Part shown: positions 10,401-21,439 of the stretch, piece by piece
Layout of the letters: each line of letters starts with the position of its first letter
Position numbering within the stretch: position 1 is the stretch's first letter
NCBI RefSeq assembly: GCF_943734655.1
Contig: NC_071354.1
Coordinates: 57,081,544 to 57,145,543 of the forward strand
Length of the DNA stretch: 64,000 nucleotides
Reading direction: 5' to 3'
Source of the DNA: Sabethes cyaneus
Taxonomy: Eukaryota; Arthropoda; Insecta; Diptera; Culicidae
Notes under the pieces: model-generated
What the model saw: only the letters and a program-made list of their open reading frames with translations
The model's database searches: none
Told to the model about the DNA's origin: nothing
Program-made: the position numbers and the translations under genes

Positions 10401-10494
10401 ACACTGTAGAAAATTACCCATTTGGTATTTTTTCTTGAAAATTGGGGGTAGAAGTAGTTTAGAGTGTATTGTTTAGACTGTATTTTAATCGCTA

Positions 10495-11035
10495 TGTTTT
10501 TCGAAAATTAGAAAAATTGCGTCACCCGAAAAGCAAAGTCGCGAACTGATTTTGCGCAAGCACCTGGAAAATTCTTAACTCTCTCATCATGGATGATGAG
10601 ACTTACGTCAAGGCGGAATTCCGGCAGCTTCCGGGGCTACTGTGATTCACCACCCAGCAAAAGTTTGACGTTCCAGAGGAAGTAAGGATGCAGAAACTTT
10701 CAAAGTTTGCCAAAAAATACATGATTTGGCAAGCGATCTGCTCATGTGGCAAACAGAGTGCACCGTTCGTGACCACCAGGAGGGTAAACGGGTAGATCTA
10801 CTTCAAGAACTGTCTACAGAAGCGTTTACTTCCTCTGTTGAAGCAATACGAGGGCCCTACGGTCTTCTGGCCGGATCTAGTTTCGTGCCACTATTTAAAG
10901 GATGCTTTGGAGTGGTAAGAAGCCAACGGGGTTACTTTCGTACCCAAGGATATGAACCCCCCAACGCACCGGAATCCGGAACTAAGGTCCAACGAAAAAT
11001 TCTGGCCTATTATGAAGCAGGCACAGCAATACGAG
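10495..11035 (+). pseudogene. mariner-family transposase, DD37E type, broken
   Basis: A transposase remnant with MDDETYVKAEFRQLPG from 10589 (first catalytic Asp), LSKFAKKYMIWQAICSCGKQ, FWPDL (second Asp, about 10869) and the region of the third acidic residue around FVPKDMNPPNAPE..NEKFWPIMKQ. Counting from the second Asp to the Glu of NEK, after allowing for a small insertion at about 10973-10980, gives 37 intervening residues, the ITmD37E pattern I recall as described from mosquitoes. In-frame stops (in the VNG* and EW* stretches) and frameshifts kill it. The N-terminal DNA-binding part is missing. It lies between two blocks of an RTE-like LINE. Confidence 0.85.
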
Positions 11036-11495
11036 TTAGGAGATACAACGACGGTTTCAAGCTGGAAGTCGTGCTTACTTTTCCCTTCGCAAGATGCTTC
11101 GATCAAGGAGCATAAGCCGTCGCACAAAGCTGATGATGTACAAAATGCTAATCAGATCCTCTACGAACTTGAGACAGTAACTTTGCTTACGGAAGACATA
11201 CGTGTACTTGCCGTATTTGAACGAAAGCTGTTGCGGACTATTTTTGGCGGAGTACAAACGGAAAGCGGAGAGTGGCGGAGGCGTATGAATCACGATCTAC
11301 AGGCACTACTTGGAGAAATTCCTATCGTATCACCTAGCGAAAGTAGGAAGACTACAGTGAGCCGGCCACGTCGCAAGGCCATCGAACGACTGTGCAGAGA
11401 AATCCGTTCTCTTCAAGAACCACATCGGCACCAGGAATAGAGGGACGAGGGGCCCAGCGTGCTAGATGGCTCGACCAGGTTGAACTTAAGCTGTG
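11036..11495 (+). pseudogene. RTE-like LINE C-terminal fragment, part 3
   Basis: Encodes the C-terminal region after RT: a degraded RRTKLMMYKMLI block, LLTEDIRVLAVFERKLLRTI, FGGVQTESGEWRRRMNHDLQ, LLGEIPIV and, after shifts, the ARWLDQVE end motif. It matches the same region at 34490-34840 and 42050-42330. Orientation and order agree with parts 1 and 2, so all three come from one LINE copy. Confidence 0.85.
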
Positions 11496-11620
11496 TTTTG
11501 TTTACAAAACTCAAAAGTTATAAAAGTCTTTGCCCAGCTACTACCAACAAAACAAAAAAAAGTTTGTTCCAATACGTTGTGTAGTTTCTGAGAAAAAGGT
11601 ACATAAAGTTTGAAAATCGT

Positions 11621-11826
11621 GGTTTTCCAGGAGCGGCGTTTTATTCCGCCGAAGTTGTTCCACGCCGCACTGGAATGCTTATGTGTATGATCGTTTTTCG
11701 GCCACTTCTCGTGGTCGGATCATTACAAATTTTGTATCAAAATAAGCGGAAAAGACTGCAGAATTAAAATTTGAAATAAAAAATTAATGATTTTTTCAAA
11801 ATTTTTGGTCGTTTATGTCCCCTTAA
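11621..11826 (+). repeat. Dispersed repeat, family R1, copy 2
   Basis: The opposite-strand partner of 2598-2800, sharing CAGGAGCGGC, TTGTTCCACG..ACTGGAATG, CCACTTCTCGTGG and GGTCGTTTATGTC. Non-coding, class unknown. Confidence 0.6.
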
Positions 11827-12498
11827 TCAATGCAAGCGTTTCTACGTTTCAACAATTGGGTGTGAGGTGTGCAATAATAAGATTCGAAGGTTTTTTTGGC
11901 CTGCAATAATTGGGTGCAGTGTTGCTATGCAAAACATGTATTTGACACGGTTTTTTAAGGAATTCCACACAGATGGCTATGTTAGCTCCCATATTTTATA
12001 TTAGTCTATCGGCATAGTAAGCGATTTTGCCAAAAAACTGTTTTCATTTGTTCCAAATTATCAAATTGCTGTAGACGAGTGTTTAGCAGCAACAATTGGC
12101 AAATTACCCTATAACATTTCGTAACGAGAATAAATCACTACACAAAAATTTTTCAGATACTTAGTGCTTTGAATAATCACCAAAGTCGAAACCTCACTGT
12201 ATATGAATAGCAAATCCAATATCAATTATTAAATTTGGCAAAAATAGTTTATACAAAATTAGTAAACGGTTAGTTGAATAATTTGGGTTGAATAATAATT
12301 GAGTTTAAGCTGAAATCGAATTAAAAATCGAAAAATTTGCAGGTATACAAGCAAAATTGGTACATGCTTGATACAAAAAGTGGATTCACTCAAAAAAAGT
12401 TTTAAAAAAATTACTGTGAATTAAAACAAATCAAAAAATTGTCTATATTAAAACAATAACATACACTGCTCTTGTGGTATATGATCACGTTTTTCGCT
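11827..12498. other. Unassigned AT-rich DNA
   Basis: No feature recognised. Very AT-rich with A and T runs. Confidence 0.5.
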
Positions 12499-12542
12499 CG
12501 ACTTTTTCATTTTGCTTTCTGTATAGCAAAATGAAAAAGTCG
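12499..12542. repeat. Perfect 18-bp inverted repeat, 8-bp loop
   Basis: CGACTTTTTCATTTTGCT at 12499-12516 pairs perfectly with AGCAAAATGAAAAAGTCG at 12525-12542 around the loop TTCTGTAT. It would form a strong hairpin in RNA or single-stranded DNA. It may be the centre of a decayed foldback element or a small hairpin RNA; nothing else around it decides. Confidence 0.9.
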
Positions 12543-14035
12543 CACAACGGCACAAAAGTCATATCAATGTATTATTTTTGTATTGGAATAATCTGTACAA
12601 CACAAATTACTATCCTTTCAGACTAATGCATTAGCCCTCGTGCAAATAGCCAACTAAACCGTAAGCACTATCTCCAATTGGCGGCAACTGCGAACTGCAG
12701 CAACACACTGCCGTTGTTGTACCGAACTGCAGGCAAAGCAATAATGAAATCAACCATAGCAAAACACTCTTGATAATTGTGCTAATTAAATTGACAAAAA
12801 AGTAGAGCGCTGAAAAGTTTGTCTTGCTTCCGCTTCCACACCACATCCTACATCCTGCAACCTACATAGTCCGATTTGCCGCTTTCAACTGGTCTGTTTC
12901 GATTTTTGTCCTGCGGAACGGAACCTGGTTTGTTGCAATTGTTCAGCCGATGAGATGAAATTAAACTTAACTTTTACTGTTATTGTGCACTGAGTGGATT
13001 GTTGATTGCCTGGCAAATTTCCATCGTTAAAATTCTGTAGGCTGCTACAGGCTACAGTACCTAAAATGATTTGAAAGCGGTGAGCTTGTGTATTTTGTTC
13101 TTTTAACTGCGAATGCTTTTAGGCAAATTCAATTTTTGTTTTATTTGTCATTTAACCGAGAACCTCTAACTTACGTCCGGTAATCAGTATCGCCCTGGAA
13201 CGAAACTTCGCCGGATTCAGGCTTGAATCACGTCGCAACTATAAACAATCCATTTAGTGCTACAATTTTCGCATTTGCTGCGATGGCAACTTGCGCTAGA
13301 TAAGGAAGTAACTTCGTGGCCCCAGCGACGGTTGGCGAACATAAACAATGACTCCTTGCATCAGTCCGAGGTTTTTATGGATCCAATATGTTCGTTCTAG
13401 GATCGCCGCATATTTCTCACATATACGGAGGATACATTCAGTGTTATTTCGTTCAACACGCCATCCACTGTTATGACCTTATTAGCCGAAATGACAAAAT
13501 GTAATGTGTACCGTGAAGGGCGCAGCCAGACGGCCAGAAGTGTAAGTGCAGCAACTAACTTACCACGTATATTCTCGCTGTTTATAGGGAACCATTCCCG
13601 AAGTAAGACCAACTTGGCAACGGCGGCGGACGGTACCAGCTTTTCCAGGTCGTAAAAAAGCTTATCAAAGGCACATAATAAATTTTCCGACAAATCCTTC
13701 ATCGTCACGTACGACACTTCTCGGTGGACTTACGGATTATCCGGTGACAATTACCATCATACTTTGTCCCGCTACGGTTGACCTGTCCGTTTGGGGAATG
13801 AATATAGTTACGATTTTTTCCCCTTCTAAGTCGCACCAATAGGGAAGAACATTTCTCTTAATTTGATTGACGAACGTACTATTTATTGACACGAAAAAGC
13901 AAGGCTAATGGTTGCTTGATTTACTATTAACAGGAAAGATTGCAATACGATTGCTAGTGAATAAGCGATATGAAAACTCAAAGAGAGTTTGCCAACAATT
14001 TTGTATTTCAGATAATAATTCAAAGTTTTTGTCAT
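12543..14035. other. Unassigned; one 106-codon minus-strand frame
   Basis: No feature I can name. A minus-strand frame at 13397-13717 (106 codons, from ATG) lies in the least AT-rich part and is not low-complexity. It has no motif I recognise and no visible splice context, so I do not call it a gene. Confidence 0.4.
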
Positions 14036-14476
14036 TAATTTTCAAAGTTTTTGTCACCCCCCCTTGGAAATTGGCCTGAAAAATCGGGGGGCAGAAAAAT
14101 AATTTGTAGAATACGAGTCAAAATTTTTTTTACAAGATCAATTGTCTGTGAGCTCTACAGTCTGAAAAACTCGAAAAATGAGTGTACAGGTTGAGTTAAC
14201 GCTTCTAGCACGAAACAAAAATGGAAATTCAAACAATGGAATTTCCGAAAATCGTCCAAAAAAATTTTCCTTCGTTTTTGTCTTTTTTTCGTAGATTTTT
14301 GCATAGAAAATATTAACTTATATATTATAAGCAAGAATAGATTCGGTTTTCACGTTTAAACTTTATAAAAATGCTTAAACCCAAGTTTTTTTTTCGACCA
14401 GCCCCCCACCCCCCATCCCTTCGATGGACGAACACCGGAAGGACAAAAACTTTATAAAATATTTGTAATGGCCTAA
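14036..14476. mobile_element. MITE family M1 (TTAGGCCATT ends), copy 1
   Basis: The right end TTTGTAATGGCCTAA (to 14476) matches the ends of the 46237-46523 element. The interior shares the AAGTTTTTGTC-poly(C)-CTTGGAAAT block, CGGGGGGCA..AATAATTTGTAG and a GATTCGGTTTTCACGTTTAA block. The left inverted end is missing. The middle section (CTACAG..TGAAAAACTCGAAAAAT to GAATTTCCGAAAATCGTCC) is shared with 30452-30720 but absent from the 46 kb copy, so the last may be an internal deletion. Confidence 0.75.
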
Positions 14477-16599
14477 CCATATAGACATGACTTATAAAAT
14501 CCTTACGAAGCATATTTTAAATCGAATTGATTGCCACTGAACTCGCATAGATGTTTTGAATCGAATATTATAGGAACTTAATCTCCAAAATTTGAGTTAT
14601 TAAAACATCAGATTAATCTGTTTAGCTTATTAAGCAGTGTTCTTAAAACCAGCACAAGAATTTTGCTGATAAAATTTTGGAAAAACCTCAGAAAGTTAAT
14701 CGTCAACACAGGACGTTACGGCAAAAGATTCCATTTCAGATCCGGCAAATATTTACTTTGTCAGGATTCAGGTGTAATAAATATTAAAACTAATTAATTT
14801 TCCCAACTCAGTCAGGACAGGAGCCATCTGCCGTCTCCGAACAAGAAGAAACAATGCGTGCACTGCGATGACACTTTAAAAAGGCGAAATATACCATTGC
14901 TAAACAGTCGACATGTTTCCACGAATGTCGGACAGTCTGCAGACTGCGAACTAACCGTTCACGTAAACATGTTTTCCGGATGTGGGTGTAATGACTCACG
15001 GTGAAATTTGTGCAGTCGACGTTCTTAACATCATCGTAGTCCTCGTCGGCGACGACGACGACCGGCGGTGGTTCGTGTTTTCAGTATGCGAAACTAGTCT
15101 GGCTGGCTGGCTATCTTTCTAAGACGATCAAATTTCCTCGTTGGCGATGAAACAGATACCTACCTTCTCCGTCGAACCCGGGCGCAGTAGGTACGAAGGT
15201 TCGAAAAAACCGCGCCGGGAAACGATGGGAAACACATTCCTGTAGACAGGAAAATAAAAAGAACTTTTCGAAATTTATGAAGGTGAAAGCAGTTTCTCGA
15301 ACCAGGCTAGTGGTACCGGTCGCGCTTTCGTCCTTCGCGTCGTTTGCGAAAAGGTTGTTTTTTTTTCTTCTATTCCGCGAACCTAGCCGCTTCACATCTT
15401 GTTCGAAATGGAAAGCAGAAATGCATATGCAAGCGCGTCGGACACGATGGCTTTCCGCTGCTCTCTGCTGATGGCAAGTGTTAAAATTTAATTACACCAT
15501 AAATAATGCTAATTGCATACTTAATGGTGCATCTTTGGCAAGCATTTCTTTTATTGCCACTGTGGTGGCTCGCGGAATCTCGCCAGAAAACAGCAAATCT
15601 AGGACCCTAGCTCTAGAATGTAAGCAGCAACTTTCGAAACAGAAAATACCGTGTAAAGTTTTGAGCTGTGAATGAATTAATATTTTCTTTGTATTCATTT
15701 TCGTTAAGAAGTTTCGAGAACCACAAAACATCCAATATATTGCGTTTGAAAATTAAATTCAACTCTAACATTTTTTCAGAATGTCCTAATTGACCCGTTA
15801 CATTTCGTGCGTCATTTCATTTTTATTATTTGATGTATAAAATTATTGTTCTTTAGAAGAGTTTCTAATTGATTGATCTAATTTTGTAATTTGATGAGTT
15901 GTAAGTGATCAAAGAATTACTACTTTTTCAATTTGGATTGAAAATTTTACTCCACAAGTTTCCAATGTATTTTTTTAGCTATAATTTGAGCACTTTTTTT
16001 TAACTTGAGCCATTATTTTTTTTTGCATAATACAGAATTAATAAGAGCATTTCTTGCTTTCTATTACAACAGCATAGCATGGCATAGCTTAGTTTGACCT
16101 CCCGCTGATCTAGATCAGCTAAAATTGCACAAAGAACCATCAGAATGATGCTTGGGAGTAGCATATCATTCTCAGTGTGCATTTTCTGGTGATCCAATTC
16201 TTCGTGATGATCAATAGCAAAGCTGGCCACGTCTAATGCAGGTCAATTTGGAAGGAAAAGGAATGTTAGTCCGACACTTGCTGCTACTAGAGACCGAGGA
16301 ATTCTCTGCATCATCCACAAGTGTCACAGAAAGGAGTTGTTGTTAGTGGAAAGGAATTGATCTAGATCCACCGAAATAGGTGGTGCGATCACTGTTCTTC
16401 TAGCTCGCGTACGATTTGAGGACTTGTTTGGTTACGTGGCCATAATGAAACAGGTAGTGCAAATCCGAGATATCGATATAAGAAAAACTACAAGAAATTA
16501 GTTTACCGACACTATTATGAAGAGCATGTGCTATCAACTTATTCGATCCATTCGAAATCGCGCGCAGTTATTGGATAAAACATACTTAAATTTTATTAG
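14477..16599. other. Unassigned
   Basis: No gene recognised. Points seen: a GC-richer stretch at about 15000-15470 with GACGACGACGAC; a 76-codon minus-strand frame at 16000-16230 without known motifs; and a conserved-looking block at 16255-16370 (TTGCTGCTACTAGAGACCGA) of unknown origin. Any of these could be exon or repeat remnants. Confidence 0.4.
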
Positions 16600-16628
16600 A
16601 TAAAACACTCCAGTTCACTAACTGCGGG

Positions 16629-16997
16629 TTGTTCCTGTGTGGAACTTACATCCCCCCCGATCGAGTACGAGACGAAGGTCTGATCGACGTTCACTCCCGC
16701 TCGGTAATGTCAGTGATTGATTTGGCAACAGCAACGGACGAGCTCATTATTATCAGTGATTTCAACCTACCAGGACTTTTATGGCACCCATCCAGCAATA
16801 GTTTTCTACCTCCGGATCTAGATCACTCCACTGTGCATAGTGCAGCATTACGACTTCCAAACTGGTTTAGTTCTGTCATTTTGAGACAGATCAACCACGT
16901 GACCAACGAGAATATTCGCTGTCTGGATCTCTGCTTTACTAGCGCACAGGATGTTGCTCTAGTGGTTTCGCTCGCTCCGTCGCCACTAAGTTAAACA
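16629..16997 (+). pseudogene. Jockey-like APE endonuclease fragment
   Basis: Encodes CGTYIPPD near its start, then ELIIISDFNLPGLLW, the GDFN-like metal-binding block of APE endonucleases (here SDFN), and IRCLDLCFTS, matching the LDL(V/C) block before the final catalytic SDH. The frame ends in a stop at 16995. Low-quality endonuclease remnants continue to about 17400. Confidence 0.8.
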
Positions 16998-17431
16998 AGT
17001 GAGGCATCACCCTCCACTAGTGCTTACTCTCAGCAAACACCACTCGAATCTAACAAAAACTAGCCCCCTCCTGTTTCGTATGACTTCCAAAATGCAGGTT
17101 ACCGAAGCTTTGCCGAATTCTTCGCCACTATCAACTGGTTTGATGTTCTCGACGGAAACGATGCCGATAACGCCACCTTGACGCTTTCGCACATAATTGT
17201 GCACGTACATCGATCGTCACGTACCCTAGGTAGTACATTCGTCAATCAGCAAGCCCTGGTTGACCCGCGAGCTTCGCATGTTGAAGACTGAAAAAAGGGC
17301 TGCACTTAGGATATATTCCAAGTTTCGCACCCGCTCACTGCGTGATCAATACATAAAGTTAAACACTGTATACAAAAGAACCAGTCGGACATGCTTTAAA
17401 TGACCTGCAGAGAATTCAGCGCAATCTAAAG

Positions 17432-18620
17432 ATGAAACCAAAAACGTTCTGGAAGTATGTTAGCGATCAGCGCAAGGAATCGGGCCTTCCATCAACTATG
17501 ATCTTCAATGGACAGGTTGCTTCGGAGCCCCAGTATGTCTGCCGGCTCTTTGCCGATAAATTTGCCAGAACCTTTTGCGACAAAATCATCCCGGATTACC
17601 AAATTACCCAAGCTGCTTGCAATGTTCCGCTAATGACTGTGAATACTCTGTGTATGCTCAACATCTACGAAGAAATGATCTCTCGAGCCGCATCAACGTT
17701 AAAATCATCGACTAAATCCGGCCCAGATGGTATTCCCTCTGTATTTTTAAAGAAGCACATTGAAGACCTAACCCCTCTCCGGATCGTGTTTGGTCTATCA
17801 ATCACAAGCGGGGTATTTCCGCTTACATGGAAAACCGGCCAAATGTTCCCTGTGCACAAAAAAGGGGATCGGAAAAATGTCAACAACTTCCGAGGAATTT
17901 CGTCATTATGTGCCATTTCCAAGTTATTTGAGCTTGTAGTCATTACTCCGCTGCTTTCGCACTGTATACATTACTTGAATGATGACCAACATGGATTCAT
18001 CGCAGAAAGATCAACCACTACGAACTACCACTACCTCCTTTGTCCCACAACACCTGTTGCCGAAAGTCTAGCGGATCGTGCTCAAACGCATGTCATCTAT
18101 ACTGATTTGTCTGCGGCGTTTGACAAAATAAATCATGCTATTGTGATGGCTGAATTGGAAAGACTCGGTAGGTCGCCAACTGATTGCGACAGTTGCAGGT
18201 TTTCAATCAAATGCATTTCCGGCCTCATCTGGAATCCCACAGGGTAGTCATTTGGGACCGATAGTCTTCCTATTGTACTTCAATGATGTCAACTATGTAC
18301 TCAGAGGTCCTCGTTTATCCTTCGCCGACGATTTTAAGATGTACTTGAAGATACGTTCCAAGGACGATGCAATTTGTCATCAACAAGAACTTGAGACCTT
18401 TACGAATTGGTGAAATCTGAACTGCATGCTCGTCAATCCTGAGAAGTGTTCCATTATTTCTTTTGCCCATATCAGAGAACCCGTCATTTTGAACTACAAG
18501 CTACGCGGTACAGAAATCCAACGTGTCGACTAGGTAAAAGATCTCGGCTTTTTTTTAGATAGCCAGCTATCGTTTAAACGGTATATTTCTTACATTGTGG
18601 ACATGGCATCCAGAACATTA
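17432..18620 (+). pseudogene. Jockey-like reverse transcriptase, broken
   Basis: The first 271 codons from 17432 stay open: FWKYVSDQRK, KSGPDGIPSVFLKKHI, FPLTWKTGQMFPVHKKGD, NNFRGISSLCAISKLFE, QHGFIAERSTTTN and YTDLSAAFDKINH (catalytic Asp). After a shift near 18230 it continues with GIPQGSHLGPIVFLLYFNDV, then LSFADDFKMY (catalytic FADD) at about 18316-18345, then stops at 18410 and 18530. Downstream, LEYGSVVWHP and FLRFALRRLPW mark the C-terminal region to about 18840. Non-functional. Confidence 0.9.
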
Positions 18621-19272
18621 GGATTAGTCTTCCGCATCGATAAGAGTTTCACTGACACCTCAAGGCATTATACTGTGCACTCGTCCGTTCGACTCTTGAG
18701 TACGGTTCCGTTGTCTGGCATCCATGTTACCAAAACGGGATGCAAAGGATTGAATCAGTTCAACGCCGCTTCTTACGCTTTGCTCTCCGTCGTCTACCAT
18801 GGCGAAATCTTTTTCAGTTGCCAAGTTATGAAACTCGATGCCGATTAATACACTTGGAGACACTACAGACACGAAGGAACATCGCAAGAGATCTGTTGGC
18901 TGTCGCCTCGTTGTAGGGAAGAATTGATTGTCCTGCTATTCTTGGGCGATTGATCTAAACGTGCGTCCCAGTGCACTGCGGAACAATTCAATGCTGAGGG
19001 TATCTTTTCAACGCACCAACTACGCACAAAACAGCACATTGACTGGTACACAGCGAGTTTTCAATCGGGCTGCATTCGCATTTGATTCTAATTTATCACG
19101 TGAAACGATCCGTCGTAACTTTTCAATGTTTTTTTTCCACAAATGACGACTAAGAAAATTGTTAGTGTTTGTAATTGTAATTTCTTGACTGTGATTGTTA
19201 TTAGATTAAGCTTCTTATCCTTGCGACTATAGTCTGTTGATGTCGACTTAATAAATAAATAGATAAATAACC

Positions 19273-20204
19273 GATTTCACGACTCGAGCACACGAGATAT
19301 CTCATTTATAACACTGTAATGTAAGTTCCGGTTTGTAAACGCGGCATTGCTAAGTGTGCCTTAATGAATTCAAAATGACCATCAAAAACAACCGCTTTCG
19401 GGACAATACAACGAGCGAGGCACGAAAGTAAACGATGCTAAATTGCTATTCGAAATGATACTCAGTATGTAAGCGTCGGATATATGAAACCAACCTGAAT
19501 ATTCAAAAATTAAGATCAAAAATACACTTTTATAAATTTAATATCATGGTAACGGTATTACATAAAGAACTATAATTTAATAATTTATATCAAAAAATCC
19601 TATGCACATGCGAGATTTACGGGTTTCGAAACCACGTGATAAACGTGAATTTTTTTATACCTAAAAGTAAAAATCAGGTCCAATGAAATGATCTAATATA
19701 GTCCCTAAGTTGATATGCATTTCCTCTTACAAACGCTAACATGCAGAGATATAGCGCGCTACACGCTTAGCATTTCTTGCTTTCTATTGCAATAAACTAT
19801 TTAATCAAGATCTTGGAATCAACTATTTTCAGTAAATGTGATGTTACGAGCGTGACGAAAAAACTGAATTTGTCCATTCATGGTATCTGTCGTCACGAAA
19901 GGTGTACTCCGCTTTTCGCATGAACAAATTGCTTGTCAAATCAAGAATTTCTTGGCAAACTTCGGCATCTTCAGTTTTTGGAGGTTCTCTGGAACATCAA
20001 ACTTATCCTTTGCAGTGATATGGTAGTTCCCCGGTCTCGTCGTTCAATACGCAGCAGAGTAGTTTCAACAGCTTTTGATCGAATTACTTCCGACCACGGC
20101 TTTTCGCGATCGTATTTTATTGGGACATTCTAAACCTTGAACAGTCCGTGGGAGGCAAACGTTGCTTTCTCTGGAGCCTATTTCTACCATATATCTGGTT
20201 TTCA
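19273..20204. other. Unassigned
   Basis: AT-rich with no recognised gene or repeat. A 66-codon plus-strand frame at 19933-20133 has no motif. Confidence 0.4.
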
Positions 20205-20760
20205 ACGCATTGATTTGTAAATCTATCCTCCTAGGCCACGTTTTTAGTCTGGCGTAGATTGCCTCCGCCGCCTCAAGGTTTATAGTAATAATGTCTAGGT
20301 CGTCTGCAAAGACTAGCAGTTGGCTACTCTTGCTAAAAATTGTTCCTCTCGTTTCGTTGCCTGCTCACCGGATAACACCTTCAATAGCGATATTGAATAA
20401 GCATTATCTGCCATAGTTGTTCGCATTCAACTGTATCGTAAGCTGCTTTGAAATCCACGAAAATATGATGCTTGGTCACGTTGTACTTCCGACATTTCTG
20501 GAGGATTTGTCGGTGAGTAAAGATTTGATCCATAGTAGCAAGAGCCCCTATAAAGCCCGCCTTGTACTGCCCTACGAATTCTCTTGCTATTGGGGATAGA
20601 TGACACAACAAAATCTGGGGGGGGGGGGGCACCTTGCAGGCGGCGTTAATCAGCGTTATTCCGCGGTAGTTAGAGCAATCTAGCCGATCACCCTTTTTGT
20701 AGATGGGACAAACTACACCTTCCAGGAGAAACTCTCCTCCCAAATTCTTGAGATTATCCA
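20205..20760 (-). pseudogene. RTE-like LINE RT fragment, antisense
   Basis: On the minus strand it encodes VVCPIYKKGDRLDCSNYRGI, then IFTHRQILQKCRKYNV, HHIFVDFKAAYDTVECEQLW and, further left, traces of the FADD region and RIDLQINALKT. Stops and shifts interrupt. A run of nine or more G at about 20618-20630 lies inside the RT. Confidence 0.9.
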
Positions 20761-20761
20761 G

Positions 20762-21056
20762 TGAAATGAGTTTATAGGTAAAACAAGGTGAATAATGAGA
20801 AATGAGTAGTGTGAAGTTAGTAGTTGTGTCATGTGTGTCGTGGGAACTGAGTCGTGTGTGGAAAGAAGTGAAATGTAAGAAACGAGAAGTGAGAAGCGAG
20901 AAGCAAAATGTGAGAAGTTCGAAATGAGAAGTACGAAGTGATAAATAACAATTTAGAAACGAGGAGTGAAAAGTGAGAAGTGCAAAGTGGAAAGTTAAAA
21001 GTGAAAAGTGAGCAGTTAGCAGTTAGAAAAGGGAGAAGTGAGAAGCGAGAAGTGAG
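20762..21056. repeat. Degenerate GAAGTGAGAA repeat
   Basis: About 295 bp built from variants of GTGAGAAGTGAGAAGC, purine-rich on the plus strand. Units are diverged, so this is an old short tandem array abutting the LINE fragment. Confidence 0.75.
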
Positions 21057-21439
21057 TTTTCCTCAGGAAAACTCTTTTACGAAAATGAATTGCATCGACA
21101 ATCCAATAAAGTTAAGTTGTACGATAAACATTATTTTCATCACAAAAATATGAGTAATTGCAGTTTCGGATAGAAATGTTCGAAGTCGGTATGAAACATG
21201 CCGATCAGAACATTATAAAGAAGATTAAAGAATGCCACCGTAATATTTTGATGAACAACATCCAGGGAAGAAACAGATTTTTTTTTTACAAATGTAAAGA
21301 AAATCTGCAATTGAAGCATGTAATGTGGTCTAACAGAAAATCGTAGAAATTGTGGAATAGTTTCTATAACCTAGACCAGACCCCAGAAGACGACATTCCA
21401 CCAGCAGCGATGAGAGCTATCTCAGAAAAAAGTCTCCAG
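21057..21439. other. Unassigned
   Basis: A 62-codon plus-strand frame from 21158 has no recognised domain. AT-rich. Confidence 0.4.

Larger units (their letters stand above)
16600..19272 (+). mobile_element. Jockey-like LINE, 5' truncated, with 3' tail
   Basis: A LINE in plus orientation. It begins inside the APE-type endonuclease, continues through a full reverse-transcriptase region and ends in an A-rich TAAATAAATAGATAAATAA tail at about 19248-19270. Stops and frameshifts break it into pieces. ORF1 (gag-like) is missing, consistent with 5' truncation during reverse transcription. Motif order and sequence are those of Jockey-clade elements. Confidence 0.85.

Noticed and set aside
13397..13717. 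106-codon minus-strand frame as a host gene
   Set aside because: Not low-complexity, but no recognised motif, splice sites or homologous copy visible; insufficient to call.
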